This document shows positions 22,624-30,831 of a DNA stretch of 64,000 nucleotides, piece by piece. The DNA is taken from the NCBI RefSeq assembly GCF_900103935.1, contig NZ_FNIC01000011.1:1-64000 (forward strand), given 5' to 3'. The notes beneath the pieces are model-generated. The model saw only the letters and a program-made list of their open reading frames with translations. It was not told the DNA's origin and did not search any database. Every line of letters starts with the position of its first letter. Positions within the stretch are counted from its first letter, which is position 1. Origin of the DNA: Nocardioides szechwanensis (lineage in GTDB: Bacteria > Actinomycetota > Actinomycetes > Propionibacteriales > Nocardioidaceae). Position numbers and translations under genes: made by a program.

Positions 22624-23640
22624 ATGCCGGCCAACGACTGGACCGCGGTGATCATCGAGGATGACGCCGACGTCCGTGAGCTGATCGACATCGTGCTGAC
22701 CCAGTCGGGCTTCACGACCGTGGTGGCTGAGGACGGGCCGAGCGGGGTCGAGGCGGTGCACGCCCACAACCCGCTGATCACCACGCTCGACGTCAACATG
22801 CCGGGGATGGACGGGTTCGCGGTGGCCAAGCGGCTGCGCGAGTTCAGCAGCACCTACCTGATCTTCATCACCTCGCTCGGCGACGAGATCGACGTCGTCC
22901 AGGGCTTCGAGGCCGGCGCCGACGACTACCTCGTCAAGCCGTTCCGCCCGCGTGAGCTGCGCGCGCGCGCCGACTCCATGCTGCGCCGCCCGCGAGTCCG
23001 TCAGGACTCCCCGGCCGGCCCCGAGGCCGGCCCCTCGGCTGCACCCGCGGCCCCGGTGGCTCCGGTGGAGGAGACCTGGGCGGCCAAGGCGGCCCGCGAG
23101 CTCAAACAGCACGCGAGCCCGGCTCCCGCCCCGGCTCCGACACCTGCCCCCGTACCGCAGCCGGCTCCCGTGCCGCCGGCTCCCGTGCCGCCGGTTCAGC
23201 CTCTGCAGCCGGCTCCCGTGCCGCCGGCACCCGTGCCGCCCGCACCCGTGCCGCCGGTCCCGCAGTCCGCGCCCGTCTACGAGGCCGCCGCGACCTCCGC
23301 CCCTGCCGTCGACGGCGCGTGGGTGCGGTTCAAGGGGCTGGCCCTCAACCACGAGACCCGGATGGTCACTCTGGGGGGCGGAACCGTCGACCTCAGCCGG
23401 GCGGAGTTCGACCTGCTCGCCTCGCTACTGAGCACCGGTCGGCGGGTGCGCAGCAAGGCCGACCTGGTGCTGGCGATGCGTGGCCAGCAGTACGTCACGT
23501 CGTATTTCGTCAACGAGGCCGACAAGCGCTCGGTCGAGGCCAACATCACCAACCTGCGCCGCAAGCTCGGCGACGACGCGGCCACCCCGAGGTTCGTCGA
23601 GACGGTGCGCGGCGTGGGCTACCGGCTCGCGGAGGGCTGA
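22624..23640 (+). CDS. OmpR-type response regulator with a long proline-rich linker
   Basis: 338 residues. Receiver domain about 1-122 (IIEDDADVRE, phospho-acceptor Asp56 in TLDVNMPGMDG, Lys in YLVKPF). An unusual linker of about 110 residues follows, its core being PAPVPP-type repeats (about 165-220). The C-terminal winged helix is about 240-338 (LSRAEFDLLASLLSTGRRV, RSVEANITNLRRKLGDD, FVETVRGVGYRLA). Typical OmpR proteins are about 230 residues, and the extra length is the linker. No histidine kinase is adjacent. It converges with the lipoprotein gene with ten bases between and sits between two halves of a surface-glycan locus, which it may control. Confidence 0.93.
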   Translation: MPANDWTAVIIEDDADVRELIDIVLTQSGFTTVVAEDGPSGVEAVHAHNPLITTLDVNMPGMDGFAVAKRLREFSSTYLIFITSLGDEIDVVQGFEAGADDYLVKPFRPRELRARADSMLRRPRVRQDSPAGPEAGPSAAPAAPVAPVEETWAAKAARELKQHASPAPAPAPTPAPVPQPAPVPPAPVPPVQPLQPAPVPPAPVPPAPVPPVPQSAPVYEAAATSAPAVDGAWVRFKGLALNHETRMVTLGGGTVDLSRAEFDLLASLLSTGRRVRSKADLVLAMRGQQYVTSYFVNEADKRSVEANITNLRRKLGDDAATPRFVETVRGVGYRLAEG

Positions 23641-23650
23641 GCCCCAGCCG

Positions 23651-24379
23651 CTAGTTGGCGTTGATCGGGATCGACGCCACCACGGTCGGCTCGTCGGACT
23701 CGAAGATCGCGATCGGCACGGTCTGGCGGATCTGGCGCTTGTAGAAGCGCTTGCTGCCGGGGGACTCCTGGATCCACACGGTGGCCGTGAACGACAGGTC
23801 AACGCCGCGGGTGTCGAGCGACATCGGCTTGATCCGTTGGTTGCGCAGCTCGAGCGAGCCCTTCGGCGAGGTGATGAGCATGCCGTACTTGGTGCTCAGA
23901 GGCTCCGGGTCGAAAGTGACCCGCCTGGCCTCGGCGTCGAGGCTGTAGGGCCGTTGGTTGCCGCGGCCGTCGCTGGTCTTGGTCACCGACGTGGCCTGGA
24001 TGTGGTCGAGGTAGACCAGGCGCTTGGTCCTGAACGGGTCGCGCAGGGCCCGGTCGAGGTCGTAGGCCTGGAAGGTGACGGTGAAGAACTTGTTGCCGCG
24101 GGGGTACCACTCGTTGGTGCGCGGCGTCGACTTGGTGGGGTAGAGCGTGTAGACGAAGTCGACCCCGTTGACGTCGATGTGGGACTGGAAGGTGCCGTCG
24201 CGGGTGAACTGCGAGTCGTAGGGCTCCTCGGTCACCTCCGCCGTCGGGGTGGTGCTGGGCTCGGCCCCGGGATCGGCGTCGCCCTCGAGCAGCGAGCAGC
24301 CGGAGAGTACGACGGTCAGGAGCAGCGCGAGCGCCGCTGGCAGAACGGGCAGCGTGCCACGTCGAGGTCGGCGGGTCAT
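23651..24379 (-). CDS. lipoprotein of unknown function, paired with the GT2 synthase
   Basis: 242 residues from ATG 24379, which overlaps the stop of the upstream GT2 gene (ATGA). A signal peptide ends in lipobox LSGC (Cys28). After an acidic/Thr linker comes a beta-rich domain of about 180 residues (FQSHIDVNGVDFVYTLYPTKSTPRTNEWYPRG, KFFTVTFQAYDLDRA, VTFDPEPLSTKYGMLI). I recognise no family. Translational coupling to a cellulose-synthase-like enzyme suggests a role in export or assembly of the polymer outside the membrane. Confidence 0.8.
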   Translation of the reverse strand: MTRRPRRGTLPVLPAALALLLTVVLSGCSLLEGDADPGAEPSTTPTAEVTEEPYDSQFTRDGTFQSHIDVNGVDFVYTLYPTKSTPRTNEWYPRGNKFFTVTFQAYDLDRALRDPFRTKRLVYLDHIQATSVTKTSDGRGNQRPYSLDAEARRVTFDPEPLSTKYGMLITSPKGSLELRNQRIKPMSLDTRGVDLSFTATVWIQESPGSKRFYKRQIRQTVPIAIFESDEPTVVASIPINAN

Positions 24380-25869
24380 GCCTTGAACCCGCGGTAGCGC
24401 TTGCTGCCCTTGATGATCATCCACGCAGTCTGCAGCACGGTGATGACGCCGAGGATCGGCCACCCCACAGCGAGCAGGTCGGACTGCGTGGCGATCGGGA
24501 CCTGCACCCACGCGACGCCCGCGACCACGAAGATCACGGCGACCGCGACGAACGGGTAGAGCCACGCGGTGCCCTTGCCGCGCTCGGCCTTCGCCTGGGC
24601 GGCCCAGTTGTCGGTCTGCTGCTTGCTGAAGAACTTCAGCCAGGCGCGCACGAAGTGGCCCATCCGGACCCACATGTAGAGCTCGGCCGGGAAGAGCAGC
24701 ATCGCGAAGAGGTAGTCGCGCCTGTTGGCGAACTCCATGGAGCGGGCCACGCGGAAGTTGAGCAGGATCGCGGAGGCGGGCGGGATCAGCCACCAGGGGC
24801 TGAACTCGAAGGCACTGATCGAGAGCGATCCGGCCAGCAGCAGGGCGAACATGAAGCGGGTGACGATGTTGACGACCATCGACATGTGCTCGAACCAGCG
24901 CAGCCGCAGGTTGGGGTGGAACGGCTGGCCCTTGGTGTCGCCGCGCTGGCCGGGCCACATCAGGTCGATGGCGCCGAAGTTCCACTTGACCTGCTGGGCG
25001 TCCAGCGAGCGCAGGGTGTTCATCCCACCGACGTGGGCGCGGGCCCGGGCGCTGATCTTGGTGAGGTAGCCGGCGCTCTTGATCTGCAGCGACAGCAGGG
25101 AGTCCTCGACCTCGGAGTCCTTGACCCACGGCGTGCGCTGGTGGCTGTCACGCATGACGTCGCGCAGGGCCTGGGTGGAGAAGATCGAGAACTGGCCGCC
25201 GAGGACCGCCATGTTGCGGCCCTTGAGGAGGTTCTGCATGTTGAACGCCGAGAACTGTGCGCGCTGGCCGGCGATCAGGAACTTCGCCATCGGCCCGTCG
25301 AGGGCGCTGTCGTCGATGGAGTAGATCGCGGAGATGCCACCGATGCGGTCGTCGCTCGCCGCCTCGTCGATGAGGTTCTGGATGGCGTCGGGCTCCGGCG
25401 TGGTGTCGCCGTCGACGCCGAGCAGGAAGTCCATGTGCTCGACCAGGGAGTAGCCGTAGTTGAGCGCACCGACCTTCTTGTCGGGGTTCTTGCCGATGTC
25501 GTGGACGTAGATGACGGTGCTCTGCTCGCCGCTCGGGGTCATCCGCGTGTGCGGGCCGGCGTAGTGACTGGCCACCTCGACGGAGTCGTCGGTGGTGTTG
25601 TTGATGATGACGTGGACCGTGTCGGGGAGCCGGGTCTGCTGGAGCAGGGAGTCCAGGACGCCGGAGATCGTCTCGCCCTCGTTGTAGGCGGGGATGACGC
25701 AGCCCACCGTCGGCCGGTAGGTCGGCAGCTCCTCGACCGCGTCGAGGAAGTTGGGCGCGTAGGCGGCGAGGTTGGGGTCGGGCACGCGGACGTAGCCGTC
25801 GTCCGCCGCGGGCACTGCGCCCGCGATGGGCTGCTGCGGCGTGCCCTGGCCCTCGATGTAGGCGTTCAC
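24376..25869 (-). CDS. GT2 polysaccharide synthase (cellulose/hyaluronan-synthase-like)
   Basis: 497 residues. Cytoplasmic GT-A domain about 50-310: PTVGCVIPAYNEGETISG, the DxD-type DGDTTPEPDA (153-155), the acceptor-site acid in DSEVEDSLLSLQ (253-256) and QQVKW at 292-296. The last corresponds to the QxxRW motif of processive synthases, here with Lys for Arg. Four or more membrane helices follow, within about 315-490. It probably polymerises a beta-glycan from a UDP-sugar and passes it through the membrane. The GTG start has AAGGGG upstream. The following lipoprotein gene overlaps by ATGA. The locus also holds a GH6 glucanase. Confidence 0.9.
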   Translation of the reverse strand: MNAYIEGQGTPQQPIAGAVPAADDGYVRVPDPNLAAYAPNFLDAVEELPTYRPTVGCVIPAYNEGETISGVLDSLLQQTRLPDTVHVIINNTTDDSVEVASHYAGPHTRMTPSGEQSTVIYVHDIGKNPDKKVGALNYGYSLVEHMDFLLGVDGDTTPEPDAIQNLIDEAASDDRIGGISAIYSIDDSALDGPMAKFLIAGQRAQFSAFNMQNLLKGRNMAVLGGQFSIFSTQALRDVMRDSHQRTPWVKDSEVEDSLLSLQIKSAGYLTKISARARAHVGGMNTLRSLDAQQVKWNFGAIDLMWPGQRGDTKGQPFHPNLRLRWFEHMSMVVNIVTRFMFALLLAGSLSISAFEFSPWWLIPPASAILLNFRVARSMEFANRRDYLFAMLLFPAELYMWVRMGHFVRAWLKFFSKQQTDNWAAQAKAERGKGTAWLYPFVAVAVIFVVAGVAWVQVPIATQSDLLAVGWPILGVITVLQTAWMIIKGSKRYRGFKA

Positions 25870-25963
25870 GTTGGTTTCCCCTTGGTCTCGTGCTGTCTGC
25901 CCCAGTGTGTGGATCGACCCGCAAGAGCCCCCGGGGAGTCCCCCCAGAGTTCCTCAAGATTCG

Positions 25964-25991
25964 CTCTAGATCCTGCCCGTGCCCTCTAGAG
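25964..25991. other. inverted repeat with two TCTAGA sites near the GT2 and maf ends
   Basis: CTCTAGA (25964-25970) and TCTAGAG (25985-25991) form 7-bp arms around a 14-base spacer. The right arm contains the TAG stop of maf, and the left arm lies about 95 bases upstream of the GT2 start. It could be the maf terminator stem or a GT2 operator. CTAG is generally rare in such genomes, so two copies 21 bases apart are noticeable. Confidence 0.4.
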
Positions 25992-26597
25992 TGCCACGTT
26001 GCGCGTCCAGAGCTCGGTCCACGACTCGCCGAGCTCGGACAAGAGCTCGCGGACCAGGGGCAGGCTGACCCCGACCACGTTGTGGTGGTCGCCCTCGATG
26101 CCGGTGACGAAGGCCCCGCCGAGGCCGTCGACGGTGAAGGCCCCCGCCACCTGGAGGGGCTCACCGGTGGCCACGTAGGCGTCGATCTCCTCGTCGCTCA
26201 GGTCGGCGAAGTGGACGGTCGTCGACGCAGTGGCTGCCGCGACCCGGTCGCCGGCCGTGGCCCGCACGCAGTGTCCGGTGTGCAGCACCCCGGTGCGGCC
26301 CCGCATCGCGCGCCAGCGGCGTACGGCGTCAGCGGCGTCGTCGGGCTTGCCGTAGGCCTCGCCGTCGAGCTCGAGCACCGAGTCGCAGCCGAGCACGAGC
26401 GCGCCGGCGGGCACCTCGTCGCGCTGGGCGACGGCCGCGCACTTGAGCTCGGCGAGCTGGAGCGCCAGCTCGGCCGGGGGCAGGCCGTCGAGCTGGGACT
26501 CGTCGACCCCGGACACGATCACGACCGGCTCGACGCCGGCCTGGCGCAGGGTCGCGAGGCGGGCGGGGGAGGCGGAAGCGAGGACGAGGGTGGTCAC
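25986..26597 (-). CDS. maf: Maf-like nucleoside triphosphate pyrophosphatase
   Basis: 203 residues. LVLASASPARLATLRQAG at the N-terminus is the Maf signature, followed by the acidic VDES, a Lys in ELKCAAVA, and LGCDSVLELDGEAYGKP. Maf enzymes hydrolyse non-canonical or modified nucleotides to monophosphates, acting as house-cleaning enzymes and affecting septum formation. In M. tuberculosis the homolog (Rv3282) lies among the acyl-CoA carboxylase genes; here it is about 6 kb from them. The start is GTG, six bases after TACCCT. Confidence 0.95.
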   Translation of the reverse strand: MTTLVLASASPARLATLRQAGVEPVVIVSGVDESQLDGLPPAELALQLAELKCAAVAQRDEVPAGALVLGCDSVLELDGEAYGKPDDAADAVRRWRAMRGRTGVLHTGHCVRATAGDRVAAATASTTVHFADLSDEEIDAYVATGEPLQVAGAFTVDGLGGAFVTGIEGDHHNVVGVSLPLVRELLSELGESWTELWTRNVAL

Positions 26598-26603
26598 GGG
26601 GAG

Positions 26604-26609
26604 AGGGTA
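26604..26609 (-). promoter_or_regulatory. -10 box of a leaderless promoter for maf
   Basis: Minus-strand TACCCT, six bases before the GTG at 26597. Confidence 0.65.
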
Positions 26610-26631
26610 GGTGAGGAATATTGAGGATCGA

Positions 26632-26658
26632 TGTCGAAGAACCTGTCAGCCGTTCGAC
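26632..26658 (+). promoter_or_regulatory. candidate ECF42-type promoter for the DGPF gene
   Basis: TGTCGA (26632-26637) and CGAC (26655-26658) are separated by 17 bases. As I recall, ECF42 sigma factors recognise a TGTCGA -35 element and a short CGA/TC-like -10 element in front of DGPF genes. The site lies 39 bases before the DGPF start, whose sigma gene is the next one downstream. Confidence 0.6.
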
Positions 26659-26697
26659 GTGTCTACGAGAAGCAGCCAACCAGGAGGAGTGATCAAG

Positions 26698-27072
26698 ATG
26701 CCGCGTTTCATGGGATTCGTGAGGATGGAAGAGGGCGTCGGCACGCCGCCGCAGGCGCTGTTCGACGCGATGGACACCTACATCGGCCAGCAGGCCGCCA
26801 AGGGGGTGTTCCTCGACGGAGGCGGTCTGTACGGCACCGAGGACGCCGTGAACTTCGTGGTCCGCCAGGGGGAGGTCAGTCGGGTCGACGGTCCCTACGC
26901 CGAGGCGAAGGAGGTCGTGGGCGGCTGGGCGATCCTGCAGTACGACACGCTCGAGGAAGCCGTGGCGGAGCAGCAGGAGTTCGCTGAGCTGCACGCGAAG
27001 CACTGGCCCGAGGTCACCGTGATCTCGACCCTGCGCCAGATCTCGACGGGCCCGGAGGAGCCGGGCGCCTGA
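26698..27072 (+). CDS. DGPF (YCII-related) domain protein
   Basis: 124 residues from ATG 26698, chosen because AGGAGGAG (26682-26689) lies eight bases upstream; the frame is open to 26611 but without such a site. MPRFMGFVRMEEG and VSRVDGPYAEAKEVVGGWAIL contain the DGP(F/Y)xExKE motif of the family. The small dimeric alpha/beta-barrel fold is known, but activity is not. Genes of this type are typically next to, and driven by, ECF42 sigma factors, exactly the arrangement here. Confidence 0.92.
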   Translation: MPRFMGFVRMEEGVGTPPQALFDAMDTYIGQQAAKGVFLDGGGLYGTEDAVNFVVRQGEVSRVDGPYAEAKEVVGGWAILQYDTLEEAVAEQQEFAELHAKHWPEVTVISTLRQISTGPEEPGA

Positions 27073-27116
27073 GCCTGGCCCACGCTGAGCTGTCCTGCTC
27101 GACGACGGGGACTCAC

Positions 27117-27122
27117 TACGCT
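27117..27122 (+). promoter_or_regulatory. -10 box of a leaderless promoter for the ECF42 sigma gene
   Basis: TACGCT ends six bases before the GTG at 27129. The sigma factor therefore seems to have a housekeeping promoter of its own besides any read-through from the DGPF gene. Confidence 0.65.
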
Positions 27123-27128
27123 GGCGTC

Positions 27129-28421
27129 GTGTCGGCAGAGACCCGTACGGATGACCCGAGCGAGGCCATCATCGCCGCGTGGCGGGCCGAGTCGGCCCGC
27201 CTCGTCGGTGCTCTCACCCGGATGACGCGTGACGTGGAGCTCGCCGAGGACCTGGCGCAGGACGCACTGGTCGCCGCGCTCGAGCAGTGGCCCGCGGCCG
27301 GCGTACCGGAGAACCCGAGCGCGTGGCTGATGACCACCGCCAAGCGACGCGGCATCGACCACTTCCGACGCGCCGACGTCCTGCGCCGCAAGGTCGCGGA
27401 AATCGGGCATGCCGGCGGGGGAGAGGAGGAGGGGATGCCCGATCTCGACGCCCAGCTCGACCACATCGAGGACGACGTCCTGCGACTCGTCTTCCTGGCC
27501 TGCCACCCCAGCCTGACCAGCGAGTCCCGCGCGGCACTGACGCTTCGACTGGTCGGTGGGCTCACCACCGCCGAGATCGCCCGCGGGTTCCTGGTCGCCG
27601 AGTCCGCGATGGGGCAGCGGATCTCGCGAGCCAAGAAGACACTGGCAGAGGCGTGCGCCGAGTTCGAGCTGCCCTCAGGGCCGGAGCGGACCCGGCGTCT
27701 CGACGACGTCATGGCCGTCATCTACCTGATCTTCAACGAGGGCTACACCGCCACGACCGGCAAGGACTGGATGCGCCAGGACCTGTCGAACGAGGCGATC
27801 CGGCTGGCGCGGATGCTGGCCGAGCTCGCTCCCGACGAGCCCGAGGTGCTGGGGCTGCAGGCGTTGCTGGAGCTCCAGGCCTCACGGATGGGCGCCCGGC
27901 TCGACGAGTCCGGCGCGCCGGTCCTGCTGGAGGCGCAGGACCGGAGGCGCTGGGACCGGTCGTTGATCCGGCGCGGGATGGCGGCCCTGCAACGGGCCGA
28001 GCTGCTCGCCTCGCGCGGGAAGCCGGTCGGCAAGTACTTCCTCCAGGCCTCGATCGCCGTGCAGCATGCCCGCGCGGAGCGTGCCGACGACACGAACTGG
28101 CGCCGGATCGCTGCTCTGTACGACGTGCTGGCCGACGCCGCGCCGGGGCCGGTGGTCGAGGTGAACCGGGCCGTCGCGCACGGACGGGCCTATGGCGCGG
28201 ACGCGGGGCTGGCCGTGCTCGAGGCACTGGGCGACGGTGCCCTGGGCGACTCGCCGCTCGTCCCCAGTGTGCGCGGAGACCTGCTCGAGCGGGCGGGGCG
28301 GCACGGGCCGGCGAGCCAGGCGTTCGCCGAGGCGGCCGCACGCACCAGGAACGAGAGCGAGCGTGCACTCCTGCACCGTCGGGCGCAGCTGAACCTCGAG
28401 CGGGTGTCGAAGTCGAGGTGA
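27129..28421 (+). CDS. ECF42-group RNA polymerase sigma factor with C-terminal extension
   Basis: 430 residues, about twice the length of a minimal ECF sigma factor. Region 2 (RLVGALTRMTRDVELAEDLAQDALVAALEQWP, then PSAWLMTTAKRRGIDHFRR) and region 4 (RAALTLRLVGGLTTAEIARGFLVAESAMGQRISRAK) fill about 1-180. The remaining 240 residues are the helical/TPR-like extension of group ECF42 with its NEGYTAT block. There is no anti-sigma gene nearby. The extension is thought to replace an anti-sigma factor in regulation. The DGPF gene just upstream is the expected target. Confidence 0.94.
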   Translation: MSAETRTDDPSEAIIAAWRAESARLVGALTRMTRDVELAEDLAQDALVAALEQWPAAGVPENPSAWLMTTAKRRGIDHFRRADVLRRKVAEIGHAGGGEEEGMPDLDAQLDHIEDDVLRLVFLACHPSLTSESRAALTLRLVGGLTTAEIARGFLVAESAMGQRISRAKKTLAEACAEFELPSGPERTRRLDDVMAVIYLIFNEGYTATTGKDWMRQDLSNEAIRLARMLAELAPDEPEVLGLQALLELQASRMGARLDESGAPVLLEAQDRRRWDRSLIRRGMAALQRAELLASRGKPVGKYFLQASIAVQHARAERADDTNWRRIAALYDVLADAAPGPVVEVNRAVAHGRAYGADAGLAVLEALGDGALGDSPLVPSVRGDLLERAGRHGPASQAFAEAAARTRNESERALLHRRAQLNLERVSKSR

Positions 28422-28431
28422 CTGCGCACGT

Positions 28432-30115
28432 TCAGAGGCGCGCGAGCGCCGCCTTGAGCGGGTCGAGGCCGAGCGAGCCGAGGTCGAGCGCCGAGCGGTG
28501 GAACGCCTTGAGGTCGAAGGCTGAGCCCTGACGGGCGCGCGCCTCGTCGCGGGCCTCGAGCCAGATCCGCTCGCCGACCTTGTAGGACGGCGCCTGCCCG
28601 GGCCACCCGAGGTAGCGCTTGACCTCGAAGTCGATGAACGCGGGGTCCATCTGGCAGTGCTCGCCCATGAACTCCCGGCCGAGCGCGGGGGTCCAGGTCT
28701 CGCCCGGGTGGAAGCCGAACGGGTTGTCGGCTGGGATCGTGAGCTCGAGGTGCATCCCGATGTCGACGATGACCCGGGCCGCGCGGAACGACTGCCCGTC
28801 GAGCATGCCGAGCCGGTCGGCGGGGTCGGCGAGGTAGCCGAGGTCGTCCATCAGCCGCTCGGCGTAGAGCGCCCAGCCCTCGCCGTGGCCGCTGACCCAG
28901 CACATGAGCCGCTGCCAGCGGTTGAGGAGGTCCTGGCGGACGGCGGTCTGGCCGACCTGGAGGTGATGGCCGGGCACACCCTCGTGGTAGACCGTCGTGA
29001 CCTCGCGCCACGGGCTGAACGACGTGATGCCGTCGGGCACCGACCACCACATGCGCCCGGGACGGGTGAAGTCCTCGGAGGGGCCGGTGTAGTAGATGCC
29101 GCCGTCGTTGGTGGGGGCCAGGCAGCACTCTATCCGCCGGATCTGGTCGGGAATGTCGAAGTGGGTGCCGGCCATCTCCTCGAGGGTGCGGTCGGCGAGG
29201 TCCTGCATCCAGCCGCGGAAGGCCTCCTTGCCCTCGATCCGGCGGGCCGGGTCGGCGTCGAGATGCGCCACGGCCCCGGCCACGGAGGAGCCCGGCAGGA
29301 TCCGGTCGGAGGTGGCGGCCATGTCGTCGGCGAGCCGCTTGAGCTCCTCCCAGCCCCAGGCGTAGGTCTGCTCGAGATCGACGCTGGCGCCCAGGAAGCG
29401 CCGGGACTCCAGCGCGTAGTGGTCGCGCCCCACCGCCTCGCGCTCGCGGCCCCGTGGGGCCAGCTCCTGCTCGAGGAAGCGCCCGAAGTCGGCGAAGGCG
29501 GACGAGGCACCGGCCGCGTGGCCGGCGAGCTCGCCCTGGAGGGAGGCCGGGGCACGCCCGGCCAAGGTGGCGAAAGAAGTCGCCGGCGTCGCCCTCCTGC
29601 CCGGTCCAGTTGCGCACCTGGGTGGCGACCTCGACGTACTGCCGACGGGCGCCGACCCGGCCGGCGTCGGCCTCGTCGGCCAGGGTCGCGCGGTAGCCGT
29701 CGAGCACGCCCGGGACGGCCGCCATCCGGGAGGCGACGTCGTGCCAGCCCTCGTCGGTGTCGGTGTCCATCAGGTCGAAGACCTGGCGGACCTCGTGGAG
29801 GCCGCTGGTGATCACGCTCACCAGGGAGCGGGACAGCCCGGCGTCCATCGTCTCGATCTCGAGGCCGAGCCGCTCGAGGAAGGCGTCGCGGGCCACGACC
29901 TCGCGCTCGTCGACCGGCGTCGCAGCCTCCACCGCGGCGTAGGCCGACCGGGTGAGCTGCTCGCGGGCGGCGTAGCCGTCGGGGGAGAGGTCGGGCAGCT
30001 CGGCCTCGTGGCCGGTCACCCCGAGGTAGGTCGCGGTGATCGGGTCGAGGGCGCAGTAGCGGGTGACGAAGTCGTCGGAGGCGGAGTCGACGGTCCGGGT
30101 GGGGTCGCTGGTCAC
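28432..30115 (-). pseudogene. DUF885-family protein gene with an internal frameshift
   Basis: Two overlapping minus-strand frames together encode one DUF885 protein of about 560 residues. The N-terminal part runs from GTG 30115 (VTSDPTRTVDSASDDF) to GDFF, and the C-terminal part continues in another frame from about 29565 to the stop at 28432. Removing one A from the run at 29573-29575 gives an uninterrupted GDFFATLAGRAPASLQ. The C-terminal part contains the family's HEGVPGHHLQ motif, thought to bind metal. DUF885 proteins are putative metallopeptidase-like proteins of unknown substrate. The remainder shows no decay, so this is either a very recent mutation or a sequencing error. Confidence 0.75.
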
Positions 30116-30122
30116 GAGCGCG

Positions 30123-30128
30123 ACCCTA
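30123..30128 (-). promoter_or_regulatory. -10 box of a leaderless promoter for the DUF885 gene
   Basis: Minus-strand TAGGGT, seven bases before the GTG at 30115. Confidence 0.6.
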
Positions 30129-30153
30129 GACGGCGTCGCCGACCTCGGGCGAC

Positions 30154-30744
30154 CTACATTTCCGCGAGGGCGTCTCCGAAGGCGCAGACGGTGAGGCCCG
30201 CGAGGTCGTCACCCGCCTCCGAGTGCTCCGGGGCCTGCATCGACACCATGACGTTGAGCAGCATGCCCTGCGCGATGAAGTCCTTGGCCCGCTCCGGCTC
30301 GCACCCGGTGCCCATCAGCGTGGCGTAGATCTGGCCCATCCCGGCGCGGGCCTGGGCACCGATCTCGGGGACGGAGCCCGCGGAGAAGCCGTGCATCAGC
30401 ACCTGGAGGAAGTCGCGGTCGGCGAGCATCTCGGCGTAGGCCAGGCCGAGGCGCAGCCAGACCTCGTCGTCGGTGGGCGCTGTGCCCTCGGCCCTGGCCT
30501 GCGCCAGCACGTCCTCGAAGACGCTGCGGATCTGGTCGGAGGAGCGGGCGAAGACCTCGAGGAACAGCTCGAGCTTGGTGCCGAAGATGCGGACGACGTA
30601 GGGCTGGGAGACGCCGGCCTCCTTGGCGACCGCGTCGGTGCTGGTCCCGTGGAAACCGCCGCGGGCGAAGGCCCGGGTCGCGGCGCGCAGCACGAGCTCA
30701 CGGCGGTCGTCGGCGTTCATCCGGGGGACGGGAGGGGCGGTCAT
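30154..30744 (-). CDS. TetR-family repressor of the adjacent MFS exporter
   Basis: 196 residues. The N-terminal helix-turn-helix (REL VLRAATRAFARGGFHGTSTDAVAKEAGVSQPYVVRIFGTKLELF) is a standard TetR DNA-binding domain, and the remaining helical region would bind ligand. The ATG lies seven bases from a minus-strand TAACCT (30752-30757). The gene is divergent from an MFS drug exporter, with a long inverted repeat between them, so it very probably represses both genes until an exporter substrate binds. Confidence 0.92.
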   Translation of the reverse strand: MTAPPVPRMNADDRRELVLRAATRAFARGGFHGTSTDAVAKEAGVSQPYVVRIFGTKLELFLEVFARSSDQIRSVFEDVLAQARAEGTAPTDDEVWLRLGLAYAEMLADRDFLQVLMHGFSAGSVPEIGAQARAGMGQIYATLMGTGCEPERAKDFIAQGMLLNVMVSMQAPEHSEAGDDLAGLTVCAFGDALAEM

Positions 30745-30746
30745 GG

Positions 30747-30776
30747 TTGACAGGTTATCACTTGATTACTTATGGT
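30747..30776 (+). promoter_or_regulatory. MFS exporter promoter
   Basis: TTGACA (30747-30752) and TATGGT (30771-30776) are separated by 18 bases. The -10 element lies inside the TetR operator. On the other strand TAACCT (complement of 30752-30757) serves the repressor, so both promoters share this 30-base segment. Confidence 0.7.
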
Positions 30777-30793
30777 CCTGATCTAAGTAATCA
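30763..30793. promoter_or_regulatory. TetR operator
   Basis: TGATTACTTA (30763-30772) and TAAGTAATCA (30784-30793) are perfect 10-bp inverted arms separated by 11 bases. They cover the -10 box of the MFS promoter and lie just upstream of the repressor's own -10. Confidence 0.8.
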
Positions 30794-30831
30794 TTCAATG
30801 CCTTCTTGACCGAGAACGTCTGGAGACCGAG

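Noticed and set aside
23160..23260. Short direct DNA repeats that could look like a CRISPR or minisatellite.
   Set aside because: They are in-frame PAPVPP codon repeats within the linker of a response regulator, without unique spacers.
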